Counted from the first letter of the stretch, positions 48,915-58,272 are shown. The stretch is 64,000 bases of DNA from an uncultured Bacillota bacterium (GCA_947426945.1 CANEFX010000002.1:62001-126000), one strand, 5' to 3'. Notes: a model not told the origin generated them from the sequence alone. A program made the numbers and translations.

Positions 48915-48943
48915 ATTATACTATAAATCGACCTGTTTGTAAA
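48915..48943 (-). promoter_or_regulatory. Promoter of the HD/GHKL gene
   Basis: On the minus strand TTTACA, 17 bases, TATAAT, 23 bases before the ATG. Confidence 0.75.
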
Positions 48944-48965
48944 CCGCCGGACATACAAAAGGGGA

Positions 48966-48994
48966 CAAAAAACGAACCGCCCAAGGGCGGTTCG
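48966..48994 (-). terminator. Terminator of the MFS gene
   Basis: On the minus strand CGAACCGCCC-TT-GGGCGGTTCG followed by TTTTTT. Confidence 0.9.
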
Positions 48995-49011
48995 TCTCAG
49001 CCTGCCATGTC

Positions 49012-50190
49012 TCAGCCCTCTGCCCGCGCCCCGCTGGCTTTCAGCAGCAGCTCGTGCATGAATACCATAAGGAGCAATATCAGGAACAGATAAAGAGGAA
49101 GCAGCGACACCTGAATATGGTTTGCAATCAGTCCGAACAGCGGGGGCATCAGACAGTTGCCCGCGTAGGCGCTGGCCATCTGAACCCCGATAATCGCCTG
49201 GGAGCGGTCTGCGCCGAAGTGCTCCGGCGTGGAGTGGATCACGCTGGGATAGATGGGCGCGCACCCCAGCCCGATAAGGAGCAGACCCCCCAGCGCGGCA
49301 TATTCCCCCAGGGGCAGCAGAAAAGCGGCAAGCCCGGCGGCAATGATCCCCTGTCCCAGACGGACCATCTGACTGTCGCTCAGCTTCACAGTCAGAAATC
49401 CGCCCAGCATCCGGCCGACGGTGATGCCGATAAAGAACAGGCTGGCAAAGCCGGCCGCCGTCTCCGCAGGCAGCCCCTTGTGCAGCACCAGATAACTGCT
49501 GGCCCACAGCCCGGTGGTCTGCTCTACGGCGCAGTAGCAGAAAAACGTCACCATCACCGGCTTCACTCCGGGAATCCGGACAATCTCCCGCAGGGTCAGA
49601 GCCCTCCCAACAGGGGCGCCGTCCCCCTCCGCCGCCCCCCCGGCGTGAGCCCTCCAGAGGGGCAGGGTCAGGAAAAGCGCCGCGGCCAGTCCCACCTGGA
49701 GCAGGGCGATATAACGGTAGCCCATGTTCCAGCCCGCCCCTCCGGTCAGCGCAAACCCCATGACATAGGGCCCCAGAGAGGCCCCCACGCCCCACATGCA
49801 GTGCAGCCAGCTCATGTGCCGGCTGGCATAGTGGAGGGCCACATAGTTGTTCAGCGCCGCGTCCACGCTTCCCGCTCCCAGTCCGTAGGGAAGGGCCCAC
49901 AGGCACAGCGCCCCGAAGGAGCGGCTGACGGAAAACCCAAAAATTGCCGCCGCCGTCATGCCCACGCTGACGGCAGTCACCTTCCCGGCCCCCAGCCGGC
50001 GGGTAAGCCGGTCGCTCTGCAGGCTGGAAACTACGGTTCCCAAGGCAATGATGAAAAAAATGATTCCCGAATAGGACACCGGGACTCCAAATTCCCCGTA
50101 CATGGACGGCCACGCCGAGCCCAGCAGGGCGTCCGGCAGGCCCAGGCTGATAAACGAGACATAAATGATTGCCAGAAGCAGATGGGTCAT
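49012..50190 (-). CDS. MFS transporter
   Basis: ATG 50188-50190 follows GAGGGAGGAATGCAAG. It has 392 residues with about 12 membrane helices. The start LLLAIIYVSFISLGLPDALL and the loop SDRLTRRLGAGKVTAVSVGM fit the MFS fold, near sugar/FucP-like members. It is divergent from an AraC-type activator, which may control it together with the downstream lyase genes. Substrate unknown. Confidence 0.9.
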   Translation of the reverse strand: MTHLLLAIIYVSFISLGLPDALLGSAWPSMYGEFGVPVSYSGIIFFIIALGTVVSSLQSDRLTRRLGAGKVTAVSVGMTAAAIFGFSVSRSFGALCLWALPYGLGAGSVDAALNNYVALHYASRHMSWLHCMWGVGASLGPYVMGFALTGGAGWNMGYRYIALLQVGLAAALFLTLPLWRAHAGGAAEGDGAPVGRALTLREIVRIPGVKPVMVTFFCYCAVEQTTGLWASSYLVLHKGLPAETAAGFASLFFIGITVGRMLGGFLTVKLSDSQMVRLGQGIIAAGLAAFLLPLGEYAALGGLLLIGLGCAPIYPSVIHSTPEHFGADRSQAIIGVQMASAYAGNCLMPPLFGLIANHIQVSLLPLYLFLILLLMVFMHELLLKASGARAEG

Positions 50191-50300
50191 CTTGCATTCC
50201 TCCCTCAATTCTGCTATGATTATACCAGCAGAACTCCGGACCATATAGAATAATTCCGCCGTCTTTCTATAAATATCCCGCCAAAATCGGAGGTGCTCCC

Positions 50301-51260
50301 ATGGCTCTCACACTGTGCGGAATAAAAACCAACCGGCAGGGCATGGAGCTGGCACGGCACGGCACAGGGCTCTTCCCCGCCGCCTGCTACTGCGAGGACC
50401 TGTCCCGCGAGCCCGTCCCCTGGCACTGGCATCCGGAACTGGAGGTCGGAATGATTCTCCGGGGAAATGCGGTCGTCTGCGCCGGCGGGGATCAGGTTAC
50501 GCTCCGGCAGGGAGAGGGATTTTTCATCAATTCCGAGGTGCTCCATGCCCTGCGGAGCCCAGACCCGGCCCCCTGCCTGCTCCACTCGGTGGTATTTCAC
50601 CCCCGGCTGGTTGGCGGCAGCGTTGACAGCATCTTCTGGCAGAATTATGTCCAGCCCCTGATTGCCGACGGAGCACGGCAGATTATCCATTTCAACGACA
50701 CGTCTCCCTGGCACAGGCAAGCGGCTGCCGCTATCGGGGCCGCCTGGCAAAGCTGCGCGGAGGAACCTCCCGGCTACGACCTTCAGGTCCGGGAGGCACT
50801 GTCTCAGCTCGCCTTTCTACTCTCCCGCAACCGTCCCTCCGCCGCCTCGGCCCCGTCGGAGAAGGCACTGCGCAGCGAGGCCCGCATCAAGCAGATGCTC
50901 CGGTTTATTGAGGAAAACTACGGCGGTCAGCTCAGCACCGCAGACATCGCCCGCAGCGCAATGATTAGTGAAAGCGAGTGTCTCCGGTGCTTCCGCAGCA
51001 CCATCGGCGCCGCCCCCATCCAATACCTGAAGCAATTCCGCATCCAAAAAGCGGCGGAACTTCTTCTGGCCTCAGAGGAAAGCGCAGGCGAGGTCGGCGC
51101 GCGGTGCGGCTTTCCAGACGCCAGCTATTTTTCAAAAATCTTCCGTGAGTTAAAGGGGTGCTCCCCCTCGGCCTACCGGGAACACGGCCCGCACCCTGCT
51201 CCCCCGCATGACAGCAAAACACACGCGCCAAAAAAAGAACAGGAGGTCAAACCGTTATGA
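50301..51260 (+). CDS. AraC-family transcription regulator
   Basis: At 319 residues: an N-terminal cupin-like sensor (WHWHPELEVGMILRGNAVVC, DQVTLRQGEGFFINSEVLHA) and a C-terminal double helix-turn-helix (LSTADIARSAMISESECLRC, AGEVGARCGFPDASYFSKIF). GGAGGTGCTCCC precedes the ATG. It lies between the divergent MFS gene and the overlapping lyase gene, so it probably regulates uptake and breakdown of the same amino compound. Confidence 0.94.
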   Translation: MALTLCGIKTNRQGMELARHGTGLFPAACYCEDLSREPVPWHWHPELEVGMILRGNAVVCAGGDQVTLRQGEGFFINSEVLHALRSPDPAPCLLHSVVFHPRLVGGSVDSIFWQNYVQPLIADGARQIIHFNDTSPWHRQAAAAIGAAWQSCAEEPPGYDLQVREALSQLAFLLSRNRPSAASAPSEKALRSEARIKQMLRFIEENYGGQLSTADIARSAMISESECLRCFRSTIGAAPIQYLKQFRIQKAAELLLASEESAGEVGARCGFPDASYFSKIFRELKGCSPSAYREHGPHPAPPHDSKTHAPKKEQEVKPL

Positions 51261-52465
51261 ACACTCCCATCCAATGGACTCTGAACCGCATGCCCGCCGC
51301 CGGGGACAGCCGCCTGTCCGTCATGGCGCTGGACGAGGTGGACAAAGCCCGCTCCTTCCACCGCACCTTTCCTCAGTACTCCGTCACTCCGCTGGCCCGG
51401 CTGGACGCCATGGCCGCCCGGCTGGGCCTCGGCTCCCTGTGCGTCAAGGACGAGAGCTTCCGCTTCGGCCTGAACGCCTTCAAGGTACTGGGCGGCTCCT
51501 TCGCCATGGCCCGGTATATCGCCGGGCAGCTGGGCAGGGATGTGTCTCAGCTCAGCTGCAGCTATCTGACCAGCCCGCAGTTCCGCCGGGACTTCGGCCA
51601 GGCCGTCTTTTTCACCGCCACCGACGGCAACCACGGCCGGGGGGTGGCCTGGGCGGCCCGCCAGCTGGGCCAGAAGGCGGTGGTCCATATGCCGAAGGGC
51701 AGCGCCAGAAGCCGCTTTGACAACATCGCCAAAGAGGGGGCTCAGGTCACCATCGAGGCGGTCAACTACGACGACTGCGTGCGCATGGCGGCCGCCGAAG
51801 CCGCCCTCACAGAGCACGGCGTCGTCATTCAGGACACCGCCTGGGAGGGCTATGAGGAGATCCCCTCCTGGATCATGCAGGGCTACGGCACCATGGCCGG
51901 CGAGGCGGCGGAGCAGATGCGGGAGACCGGCCGCCCCACCCACGTGTTTGTCCAGGCCGGCGTGGGTTCCCTGGCCGGGGCTGTGGCGGGCTATTTTGCC
52001 AACCTGTACCCCAGCAGCCCACCCAAAATTATCGTGATGGAATCCCGGGCGGCGGACTGTCTCTATCGGGGCGCTGCGGCCGGAGACGGCGCGCCCCGAA
52101 AAGTGGACGGCGATCTGAGCACTATCATGGCCGGCCTGGCCTGCGGCGAGCCAAACATCATCGCCTGGGATATCCTGCGCAGCCTTGCCTCCGCCTTCCT
52201 CTCCTGTCCCGACTGGGTGTCCGCCCGGGGCATGCGGATGCTGGCCGCCCCCCTTTCCGGAGACCCGGCAGTGACCTCCGGCGAGTCCGGGGCGATAGGC
52301 ATGGGGGTTGTCTCCGCCCTGATGGAGGATGACAGTTACAGGCAGCTTCGGGAGGCCCTGGGCCTGGGCCGGGACAGCCGCGTCCTCCTCTTCTCCACCG
52401 AAGGGGCCACCGATCCGGACAAGTACCGCAAAATCGTCTGGGACGGGGAGTATCCCGCGCAATGA
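51257..52465 (+). CDS. Diaminopropionate ammonia-lyase-like PLP enzyme
   Basis: A 402-residue fold-II PLP enzyme. The PLP lysine lies in ESFRFGLNAFKVLGGSFAMA. FFTATDGNHGRGVAWAARQL, VFVQAGVGSLAGAVAGYFAN and SGESGAIGMGVVSAL follow the DpaL pattern. It would convert 2,3-diaminopropionate to pyruvate and ammonia. Its ATG overlaps the AraC gene stop, and its stop overlaps the next gene. Confidence 0.88.
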   Translation: MNTPIQWTLNRMPAAGDSRLSVMALDEVDKARSFHRTFPQYSVTPLARLDAMAARLGLGSLCVKDESFRFGLNAFKVLGGSFAMARYIAGQLGRDVSQLSCSYLTSPQFRRDFGQAVFFTATDGNHGRGVAWAARQLGQKAVVHMPKGSARSRFDNIAKEGAQVTIEAVNYDDCVRMAAAEAALTEHGVVIQDTAWEGYEEIPSWIMQGYGTMAGEAAEQMRETGRPTHVFVQAGVGSLAGAVAGYFANLYPSSPPKIIVMESRAADCLYRGAAAGDGAPRKVDGDLSTIMAGLACGEPNIIAWDILRSLASAFLSCPDWVSARGMRMLAAPLSGDPAVTSGESGAIGMGVVSALMEDDSYRQLREALGLGRDSRVLLFSTEGATDPDKYRKIVWDGEYPAQ

Positions 52466-53361
52466 GCGGACAGATCGAATATATCCCCGCAAAATCTATC
52501 GTGCACCGCACCAGGGATTCCAGCTGGTTCGGCGCGGACTACAACATGAACATATACCGGGGCTGCCCCCACGGCTGCATCTACTGCGACAGCCGCAGCG
52601 ACTGCTATCATAACGACCGGTTCGAGCAGGTAAAGGTCAAGGCCGGCGCCCTGCGCATTATCCGGGACGAGCTGTCCCGGAAAGCAAAGCCGGGCGTGGC
52701 GGCCACCGGGTCCATGAGCGACCCGTACAACCCCTTTGAACAGGACCTGCTTCTTACCCGGCACGCCCTTACCTTGTTGGAGGCCTACGGTTTTGGAGCC
52801 GCCATCGCCACCAAAAGCAGCCTCATCACCCGGGATATCGACATACTCTCCTCCATCCGCCGGACCATGCCAGTAATCTGCAAGCTGACCGTAACCACCT
52901 GCGACGATGAGCTGGCCGCCAAAATAGAACCCCATGCCCCTTCCCCCAGCCGCCGCCTGGCCGCGCTGGAGGAGCTGAGCAGGGCCGGCCTGTTTACGGG
53001 AGTGCTGATGATGCCGGTTCTCCCCTTTCTGGAGGACAGCGCGGACAATATCCGCACTGTTGTGAACCGAGCCGCGGACGCAGGGGCGCGCTTTATTTAT
53101 CCCGCTCTGGGGATGACCTGCCGGGCAGGCCAGCGGGAATTTTTCTACCGGCAGCTGGAAGCCCGCTTTCCCGGGCAGAACCTGGCCGCACAGTATCGGC
53201 GTCGGTACGGCAACCGATACTACTGCGCCGCCCCGCAGGCGCGGACGCTCTGGAGCGTGTTCCAGGAGCAATGCAGCCGCAGGGGGCTGCTGTATCATAT
53301 GGGACAGATTATCGCGGCCTCCCGCCGCGGGTATGAGACGGGCCAGCTCAGCCTGTTTTGA
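52462..53361 (+). CDS. SPL-like radical SAM protein
   Basis: At 299 residues it begins MSGQIEYIPAKSIVHRTRDS, with the cluster motif NIYRGCPHGCIYCDSRSDCY, KPGVAATGSMSDPYNPFEQD and a C-terminal helical region. It belongs to the SPL family-like group related to spore photoproduct lyase, but lacks an assigned substrate. It overlaps the lyase gene by four bases, which suggests joint expression rather than a proven shared pathway. Confidence 0.85.
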   Translation: MSGQIEYIPAKSIVHRTRDSSWFGADYNMNIYRGCPHGCIYCDSRSDCYHNDRFEQVKVKAGALRIIRDELSRKAKPGVAATGSMSDPYNPFEQDLLLTRHALTLLEAYGFGAAIATKSSLITRDIDILSSIRRTMPVICKLTVTTCDDELAAKIEPHAPSPSRRLAALEELSRAGLFTGVLMMPVLPFLEDSADNIRTVVNRAADAGARFIYPALGMTCRAGQREFFYRQLEARFPGQNLAAQYRRRYGNRYYCAAPQARTLWSVFQEQCSRRGLLYHMGQIIAASRRGYETGQLSLF

Positions 53362-53475
53362 GAGAAGGACGGATGCCCGCAGGGTGTCTTTCCTTTGTGC
53401 CGGGATATGCGGCCCCCATCCGTCCCGGTATAGTTTTGGTTTTCTCAGGGCACCCTATCTGCGAGGTGATCTATC

Positions 53476-53649
53476 ATGCAGCACTACCCTGATTTAAACG
53501 CCCTGCTGAGCAGAGAACCAGAGGCCAGGCACTATTTTGACACCCTCCCGGACTACGCCAGGGAACAAATCAGTTCCCGCGCCGGCAGCGTCAACTCCTT
53601 TGCCAGCCTGAAGGACTATGCCCAGAACCTTCTTCGGGGAGACGACTGA
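53476..53649 (+). CDS. Small conserved protein (57 aa)
   Basis: Starts MQHYPDLNALLSREPEARHY and ends LKDYAQNLLRGDD. GCGAGGTGATCTATC precedes the ATG and a strong terminator follows. The pattern (x-YF-x-x-LP-x-x-x-x-x-x-I, SF-x-SL-x-x-YA) is typical of short YtxC-less clostridial proteins without known role. It is shorter than common gene-calling limits. Confidence 0.65.
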   Translation: MQHYPDLNALLSREPEARHYFDTLPDYAREQISSRAGSVNSFASLKDYAQNLLRGDD

Positions 53650-53656
53650 TCACAGC

Positions 53657-53697
53657 AAATGAAAACCACCCTGAAAAGGGTGGTTTTCATTTGCCCT
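53657..53697. terminator. Long perfect hairpin after the 57-aa gene
   Basis: AAATGAAAACCACCCT and AGGGTGGTTTTCATTT flank GAAA. It is probably bidirectional. The following 53,700-54,050 has no gene I can support; it holds a TATAAT box at about 53939 and the leader of the phosphatase gene. Confidence 0.75.
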
Positions 53698-54051
53698 TCG
53701 GCCGCAGCGCATCAACAGCACGTCCGGAGATGATGCTCTTCCCTTTTCTTTCCGTTGCAGCGGGCAGTTCCCCATTCTTTTGAAAAATTATGTTTCAGAC
53801 GGTTCCCGCTCCCTCCATACAAGCCAAACGCCGCCCCCGGAGGGGAGACATTTTCCGGCCGGCAAGCTGTTTACCCCCCCTCCTGTCTGTTTTCAGGCGT
53901 CAGCAATCAATATCCGCTGGCTTTTTCAGAATAATATGCTATAATACAGAAAGCACAATGCTGAAACGCAAGAGACTGCACATCTGGTCGCAGGACCTTA
54001 GCAGAGCTCTGTTATGTGAGCTCTCCAATCCAACAAAGGGAAATGTGAGAT

Positions 54052-54117
54052 ATGACAAAAATACTTTTCGTCTGCCACGGGAGAATACGGGAACAGTCGT
54101 CGGAAGCCTTGGTATGA
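54052..54117 (+). pseudogene. Severed 5' end of the phosphatase gene (left of element B)
   Basis: Reads MTKILFVCHGRIREQSSEAL and stops. The first ten codons equal those of the intact phosphatase at 62909 (MTKILFVCHGNICRSP) but use different codons. After GGGA at 54082 the frame is element sequence. It marks the original start of the host gene and the left junction. Confidence 0.85.
54073..54082. other. Left attachment core of element B (attL)
   Basis: TGCCACGGGA matches TGCCATGGGA at 62930-62939 with one difference, and sequence identity to the phosphatase ends here. Tn916-type integrases tolerate mismatched coupling bases. Confidence 0.7.
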
Positions 54118-54146
54118 CTTGGTTCTAACCTCTGAAAACAGCAGAT

Positions 54147-54170
54147 TTACACCACACTTACACCATTTGC
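54147..54170. repeat. Terminal repeat of element B, left copy
   Basis: TTACACCACACTTACACCAT and TTGC, a tandem TTACnCCA motif, matches TTACTCCACAACTTACTCCAT-TTGC at the right end in direct orientation. Candidate arm-type integrase sites. Confidence 0.6.
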
Positions 54171-54186
54171 GCTTGATATGGAAAGA

Positions 54187-54219
54187 AACGGCGGGATGCT
54201 TGATGCACCTCGCCGTTTT
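54187..54219. terminator. Bidirectional terminator after the SLH gene
   Basis: AACGGCG and CGCCGTT flank a 17-base loop, followed by TTTTAT on plus and TTTCTTT on minus. Confidence 0.65.
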
Positions 54220-54221
54220 TA

Positions 54222-56069
54222 TCATCTGCACTTCTCAAAAATTAGATTAACAAATTTAACAGCTTCGCCCCGTGTGATAGGGCGGTCTGGTTCTATTTCT
54301 TCGGCATTATCAATCCAGCCATAGGCAACCGCAGTAACGATATTGCCATACGCCCAATGCTCCGTATAAGACAAACTGTCCGACATGGGGGCTTCTTTAG
54401 GCTCTACAAAACGTGTGAGTATTGCTATAAGCTGTCCATAGGTCAGAGTATCGTTAGGTCGAAACAAGCCGTCACCCCCATTTATAATGCCAGCAGAGGA
54501 CAATACGGTAACAGCGTCATAGTACCATGTTCCGTTTGCTATATCGGCAAAAGGGCTTGTGTCGGATATGGCGGATTTACTATCGCTGGTTAGTGAGCGA
54601 TACAGCAAAACAACGATTTGCGCTCTTGTGACAGGGTCATTCTCATGTAGCTGTCCATCCCCATATCCCAAAAGCACAAGCGGGATAGCTGTATCAAGCG
54701 TTGCGCCGCCACGGGATAACTTTAATTTTGGTACTTCTTCCTTTGCAGACGGTTCCTCTTGCTGAATAACAGGGGGCTTTTCTATTGTAGGATGAGTTGG
54801 TTTTACTGGTGTAGACGGTATCATTACATCTTCGCCTGGTTCGTTGGGGATAGCTGGTATTTCTGGCTGTTCGGGGATAACGGGAATAACAGGCGGTTCA
54901 CTGGTATCTGGCGTATTAGGTTCCTGGGGCGTGGTAGGCGGTTCAGTCGGTGGTATTTGTTCGCCGGGATTCTCTGATTCTTCCGGGGGCACTTGTGGAA
55001 GGTCACTGGCGAAAAGAAATCTTGCTCCATATTGGTTCATAGAAAAGTCCCCTGTAAGCGATTCGCCTAAAAATATAGCATTACTCTCTGGACTAAAGCG
55101 ATTATCCATATCATCCAGATAAAAGCCGATGGGATTGCTTTCTGAGTAAATTTCCCCTATTTCAGTCGAATAGGACACAGTGAAATGTTCACTTGAAAAA
55201 GTCATTATGTCGCTTGCGCCATTCAATCCTTGGTTTTTGCAAAGAACGGTGTCCATAATCAACGCATGGCCCCAATTAGCTATGCCGCCCCCCAGATGGG
55301 CGGTGTTATCGCTGATTTGGCAATCCACGATTTCACAATAGCCCTGTTGACCAATATAGATGCCGCCGCCCATTCTGGCTGAATCAGGATTCGCCGCTTG
55401 ATTTTGTGTGATAAAGGTGTCGTCAATTCGGGCTTGTCCTTCGCAAAGGAGGGCACCACCATTCCCCAGCGATGAATTATCAGAAAAGACACAATCAGCA
55501 ACACTTATGGTTGCATTTGAAGCGATTTCAATTCCCGCTGTTCGTTGTGCGGTATTATTGCAAAATTGGCAATCATTAACAACAGCGGAAATATTGTTAA
55601 TGTAGACGTTGCTGTGAATTGAGCTAAAATTTTTGACTTTAATACCCGTTAAAGAGATAGTTCCTTTAGAATTAGGCGCACAATAAAAATTCACTTCGAG
55701 GGCTGATAGGTCAGATTTATTCTGTCCATCCAGAACAATATTTTGCAATACAATAGCTTGTTCTTCAAAAGGGTTAATTTGAAACATAATATTGCCGTCA
55801 AAATCGTCCGCCGGAATAATCGTAATACACTTTCCCTCTTGCCCGATAATACAGTTTCCTGTTACAACAATTTGGCCTTGCAAAGCGATTGTATCCCCGC
55901 TTTCCGCTGATTCAATAGCGGTAAGTAATTCGTCCAATGTGCAAACAACAGCGGGAACGGGTTCTGGCCTTTCTGGAGATTCGCCCTCCACGGCCAGAGC
56001 GGGAGCGGATAGAAGAAACGCAAGGCCAAGAGAGAGCAAAAGAGATGATGCAAATTTCAGTGACTTCAT
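54222..56069 (-). CDS. Secreted SLH-domain surface protein with beta-helix (615 aa)
   Basis: Start ATG 56067-56069 behind AAAGGA. Signal peptide (LLLSLGLAFLLSAPALA). Residues about 45-340 form a right-handed beta-helix (repeats such as VYINNISAVVNDCQFCNNTA and IYIGQQGYCEIVDCQISDNT). A Pro/Glu-rich spacer (about 370-450) leads to two to three SLH modules (DPVTRAQIVVLLYRSL, FRPNDTLTYGQLIAILTRF, RPITRGEAVKFVNLIF) that bind the cell wall. A surface cargo gene on a mobile element; adhesion or glycan binding is possible. Confidence 0.85.
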   Translation of the reverse strand: MKSLKFASSLLLSLGLAFLLSAPALAVEGESPERPEPVPAVVCTLDELLTAIESAESGDTIALQGQIVVTGNCIIGQEGKCITIIPADDFDGNIMFQINPFEEQAIVLQNIVLDGQNKSDLSALEVNFYCAPNSKGTISLTGIKVKNFSSIHSNVYINNISAVVNDCQFCNNTAQRTAGIEIASNATISVADCVFSDNSSLGNGGALLCEGQARIDDTFITQNQAANPDSARMGGGIYIGQQGYCEIVDCQISDNTAHLGGGIANWGHALIMDTVLCKNQGLNGASDIMTFSSEHFTVSYSTEIGEIYSESNPIGFYLDDMDNRFSPESNAIFLGESLTGDFSMNQYGARFLFASDLPQVPPEESENPGEQIPPTEPPTTPQEPNTPDTSEPPVIPVIPEQPEIPAIPNEPGEDVMIPSTPVKPTHPTIEKPPVIQQEEPSAKEEVPKLKLSRGGATLDTAIPLVLLGYGDGQLHENDPVTRAQIVVLLYRSLTSDSKSAISDTSPFADIANGTWYYDAVTVLSSAGIINGGDGLFRPNDTLTYGQLIAILTRFVEPKEAPMSDSLSYTEHWAYGNIVTAVAYGWIDNAEEIEPDRPITRGEAVKFVNLIFEKCR

Positions 56070-56085
56070 GAGGTGTTTCCTTTCT

Positions 56086-56373
56086 CTATTTTTTTGTGCG
56101 TAAAAGGTCAACCATATGTGAAACAGTGACAATCTCATCCTCATTCAATCCAGATACATCTATAGATTGCCGATTGTCTACGCAAAGCAGATAGTCCGTT
56201 GTTACGCCATAGAAATGGGCCAGCGACACCAGAATATCAAGCGAGGGGGAACGCATTTCTGTTTCATACCCCGAAATGACCGAGCGGGTCACGCCAACAG
56301 CTTTTGCGGCCTGATACTGTGTCAATCCTTTTGCTGTCCGAAGTTGTTTGAGCCGAGCGGAAAGACCAACCAT
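56086..56373 (-). CDS. XRE-family regulator (95 aa)
   Basis: ATG 56371-56373 is nine bases from AAGGGGG. The helix-turn-helix is LRTAKGLTQYQAAKAVGVTR, then SVISGYETEMRSPSLDILVS. It ends with a short helical tail (NEDEIVTVSHMVDLLRTKK). It precedes the SLH gene and may control it. A CAATAG-GGGTTG-CTATTG palindrome (56397-56414) upstream is a candidate operator. Confidence 0.82.
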   Translation of the reverse strand: MVGLSARLKQLRTAKGLTQYQAAKAVGVTRSVISGYETEMRSPSLDILVSLAHFYGVTTDYLLCVDNRQSIDVSGLNEDEIVTVSHMVDLLRTKK

Positions 56374-56396
56374 ATACACACCCCCTTATGATACCG

Positions 56397-56414
56397 CAAT
56401 AGGGGTTGCTATTG
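56397..56414. promoter_or_regulatory. Candidate operator upstream of the XRE gene
   Basis: CAATAG-GGGTTG-CTATTG, a 6-6-6 palindrome 24 bases before the XRE start. Confidence 0.45.
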
Positions 56415-56511
56415 GTGTCACGGGTTGACGCTATTTGCGGCGAAGAGTGAGCACTACGGAGCGTTAGATGCAAGTGCAGGAAGAGAGAGTTAAACTAAAT
56501 GTCAATATACA

Positions 56512-56542
56512 AAAAGACCGCCCCATACAAACTAGGGCGGTC
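56512..56542 (-). terminator. Terminator of the RHH gene
   Basis: On the minus strand GACCGCCC and GGGCGGTC flank a loop and are followed by TTTTTG. It overlaps the last codons of the gene. Confidence 0.75.
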
Positions 56543-56720
56543 ATTCATCTTGCAGTGTATCGTCCATGTTGGCAAGAGCATAAGCAATCATTTGGTTTAT
56601 CAGTTCATTCCGGCTGATACCAACAGCAGCGGCCTTATCATCAACTTCTTTCAGTGTATCAACGGATATGCGCATGGAAATAACTTCCTTTTCTGGCTTG
56701 CGGGCTACAAACTTTGGCAC
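56541..56720 (-). CDS. Ribbon-helix-helix (CopG/Arc-like) regulator (59 aa)
   Basis: GTG 56718-56720 follows AGGAAAGGCGGTGG. VISMRISVDTLKEVDDKAAA is the ribbon and first helix, and VGISRNELINQMIAYALANM the second, the classic RHH pattern. It is probably a repressor of the element, perhaps of the divergent 56825 gene. Confidence 0.78.
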   Translation of the reverse strand: MPKFVARKPEKEVISMRISVDTLKEVDDKAAAVGISRNELINQMIAYALANMDDTLQDE

Positions 56721-56824
56721 AATTCCACCGCCTTTCCTCTTGCATATTGTATTCTTTTCTGGTATCATATAAAATATTCAAAATAAAATATCTATAATCG
56801 AATACAAATCTGAGGAGGAACAGT

Positions 56825-57409
56825 ATGATTTGGCTTTTTATCATAGGAATAATTGTTGTACTGATGGTAACACACTACGCTGTTGACGAGCCAAGAATCA
56901 AAGAGCAAAAAAACGAACAAGAAAAAAGCGAGCAAGAATATATCAAAAGCAATCATATTACTGTGACCGCACAATATAGGTATGCAAGTGATTATTACAC
57001 ACAAAATATTAACTGGACAAAAGGAATATTTTATAGGTTCATTGTCGATGAACCTAACAAAAAAATACACATTCTCAGCCATAATGGTTATAGAAATGCA
57101 ATTCCATTTTCAGATATAATAGGATGCGAGATTGTGGCTGATAATCAAATAGTCGGTGGAATAAAACGCGCTATTGTTGGTGGTGTGCTTGCTGGTGAAA
57201 CTGGTGCTTTAGTTGGTGCAATGACAGCTCAACCGCATATTATGTCATATAGCATAGTAATCTATTGTTCCAATCTTCAAATGCCAACTGTGACTATACC
57301 ATTGATAAAAGAGAAAGTATCCACGAAGAGTGCTGATTACACCTCGGCAGTCGAATTTTCTCAAAAAGTCTTGGCAAGTATCAAAGCTATCATACATATC
57401 AATGGTTAG
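56825..57409 (+). CDS. Membrane-anchored protein with glycine-zipper segment (194 aa)
   Basis: An N-terminal helix (IWLFIIGIIVVLMVTHYAV), a charged stretch, then a domain with FSDIIGCEIVADNQIVGGIK and a Gly/Ala-rich zipper (AIVGGVLAGETGALVGAMTA). GAGGAGGAACAGT precedes the ATG. Similar short proteins with a SHOCT-less PH-like fold and Gly zipper occur in Firmicutes. AT-rich codons. Role unknown. Confidence 0.65.
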   Translation: MIWLFIIGIIVVLMVTHYAVDEPRIKEQKNEQEKSEQEYIKSNHITVTAQYRYASDYYTQNINWTKGIFYRFIVDEPNKKIHILSHNGYRNAIPFSDIIGCEIVADNQIVGGIKRAIVGGVLAGETGALVGAMTAQPHIMSYSIVIYCSNLQMPTVTIPLIKEKVSTKSADYTSAVEFSQKVLASIKAIIHING

Positions 57410-57588
57410 TATGCAAATAGGTACACCTTTACAGATACCCCATAACGAACGGGATTTTTTAACTGAAAAAGCCCAGTTTTCATTTCTGGATATATCCGAA
57501 AATTAAACAGCCTTTACGGATAATTAAACTGTGCAGATACCGCCCCGCTTGTTATACTGGAAACAGAAACAGGAAAGGGGCGGTTTTC

Positions 57589-58182
57589 ATGGAAAGCAGA
57601 ACATGGTACTATGCCAGGGTGTCCAGCAGGGAGCAGAATCTTGACCGTCAGCTTGCGGCATTTGCCGCTGTGGGAGCGCAGGAGCGGGACATAATCACAG
57701 ACAAAGAATCGGGTAAGGATTTAGACAGGCAGGGCTATACGGCCCTTAAAACGGCCCTGTTGCGCCGTGGTGATACGCTGATAGTTAAATCGCTGGACAG
57801 GCTAAGCCGGAACAAGGCCGATATTAAAAACGAGTTGGAATACTTCAAATCCAACGGGATTCGATTAAAGGTGCTGGACTTACCCACGACCATGATAGAC
57901 TATCCAGAAGGGCAGGAATGGGTTCTTGACATGGTAAACAATATCTTAGTCGAGGTTCTTTCCAGTATTGCCCAGCAAGAGCGAGAAACGATACGCCAGA
58001 GACAGGCCGAGGGCATAGCGGCGGCAAAATCTAAAGGAAAACATTTAGGCCGTCCAAAAGCAGAATTGCCGGATAACTGGAATGAGGTTATCACAGCATG
58101 GAAAGCGGGGCAGATTACGGCGGTTGAAGCTATGCGGCGAACAGGATTGAAGCGAAGTACATTCTATAAAATGGCGGGATAG
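57589..58182 (+). CDS. Small serine recombinase, resolvase/invertase family
   Basis: At 197 residues: WYYARVSSREQNLDRQLAAF with catalytic Ser12, KSLDRLSRNKADIKNELEYF, the E helix IAQQERETIRQRQAEGIAAA, and a C-terminal helix-turn-helix (ITAVEAMRRTGLKRSTFYKM). It would resolve or invert element DNA. No inverted gene segment is evident in the window, so resolution of multimers is more likely. Confidence 0.9.
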   Translation: MESRTWYYARVSSREQNLDRQLAAFAAVGAQERDIITDKESGKDLDRQGYTALKTALLRRGDTLIVKSLDRLSRNKADIKNELEYFKSNGIRLKVLDLPTTMIDYPEGQEWVLDMVNNILVEVLSSIAQQERETIRQRQAEGIAAAKSKGKHLGRPKAELPDNWNEVITAWKAGQITAVEAMRRTGLKRSTFYKMAG

Positions 58183-58199
58183 CAGGGGGAAACACAAAA

Positions 58200-58231
58200 G
58201 CGGCGGGGGTATCTTTCCCCGCCGCTTTAAT
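58200..58231 (+). terminator. Resolvase terminator
   Basis: GCGGCGGGG-GTATCTTT-CCCCGCCGC followed by TTTAATTT. Confidence 0.8.
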
Positions 58232-58272
58232 TTGCCTAATAAAGAGTTAGGTCAGCTTTTAGATGTTGACGC

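Noticed and set aside
53790-54128. 112-codon plus-strand frame before the phosphatase remnant
   Set aside because: It crosses the phosphatase leader and junction in the wrong phase. No ribosome site or recognisable domain.
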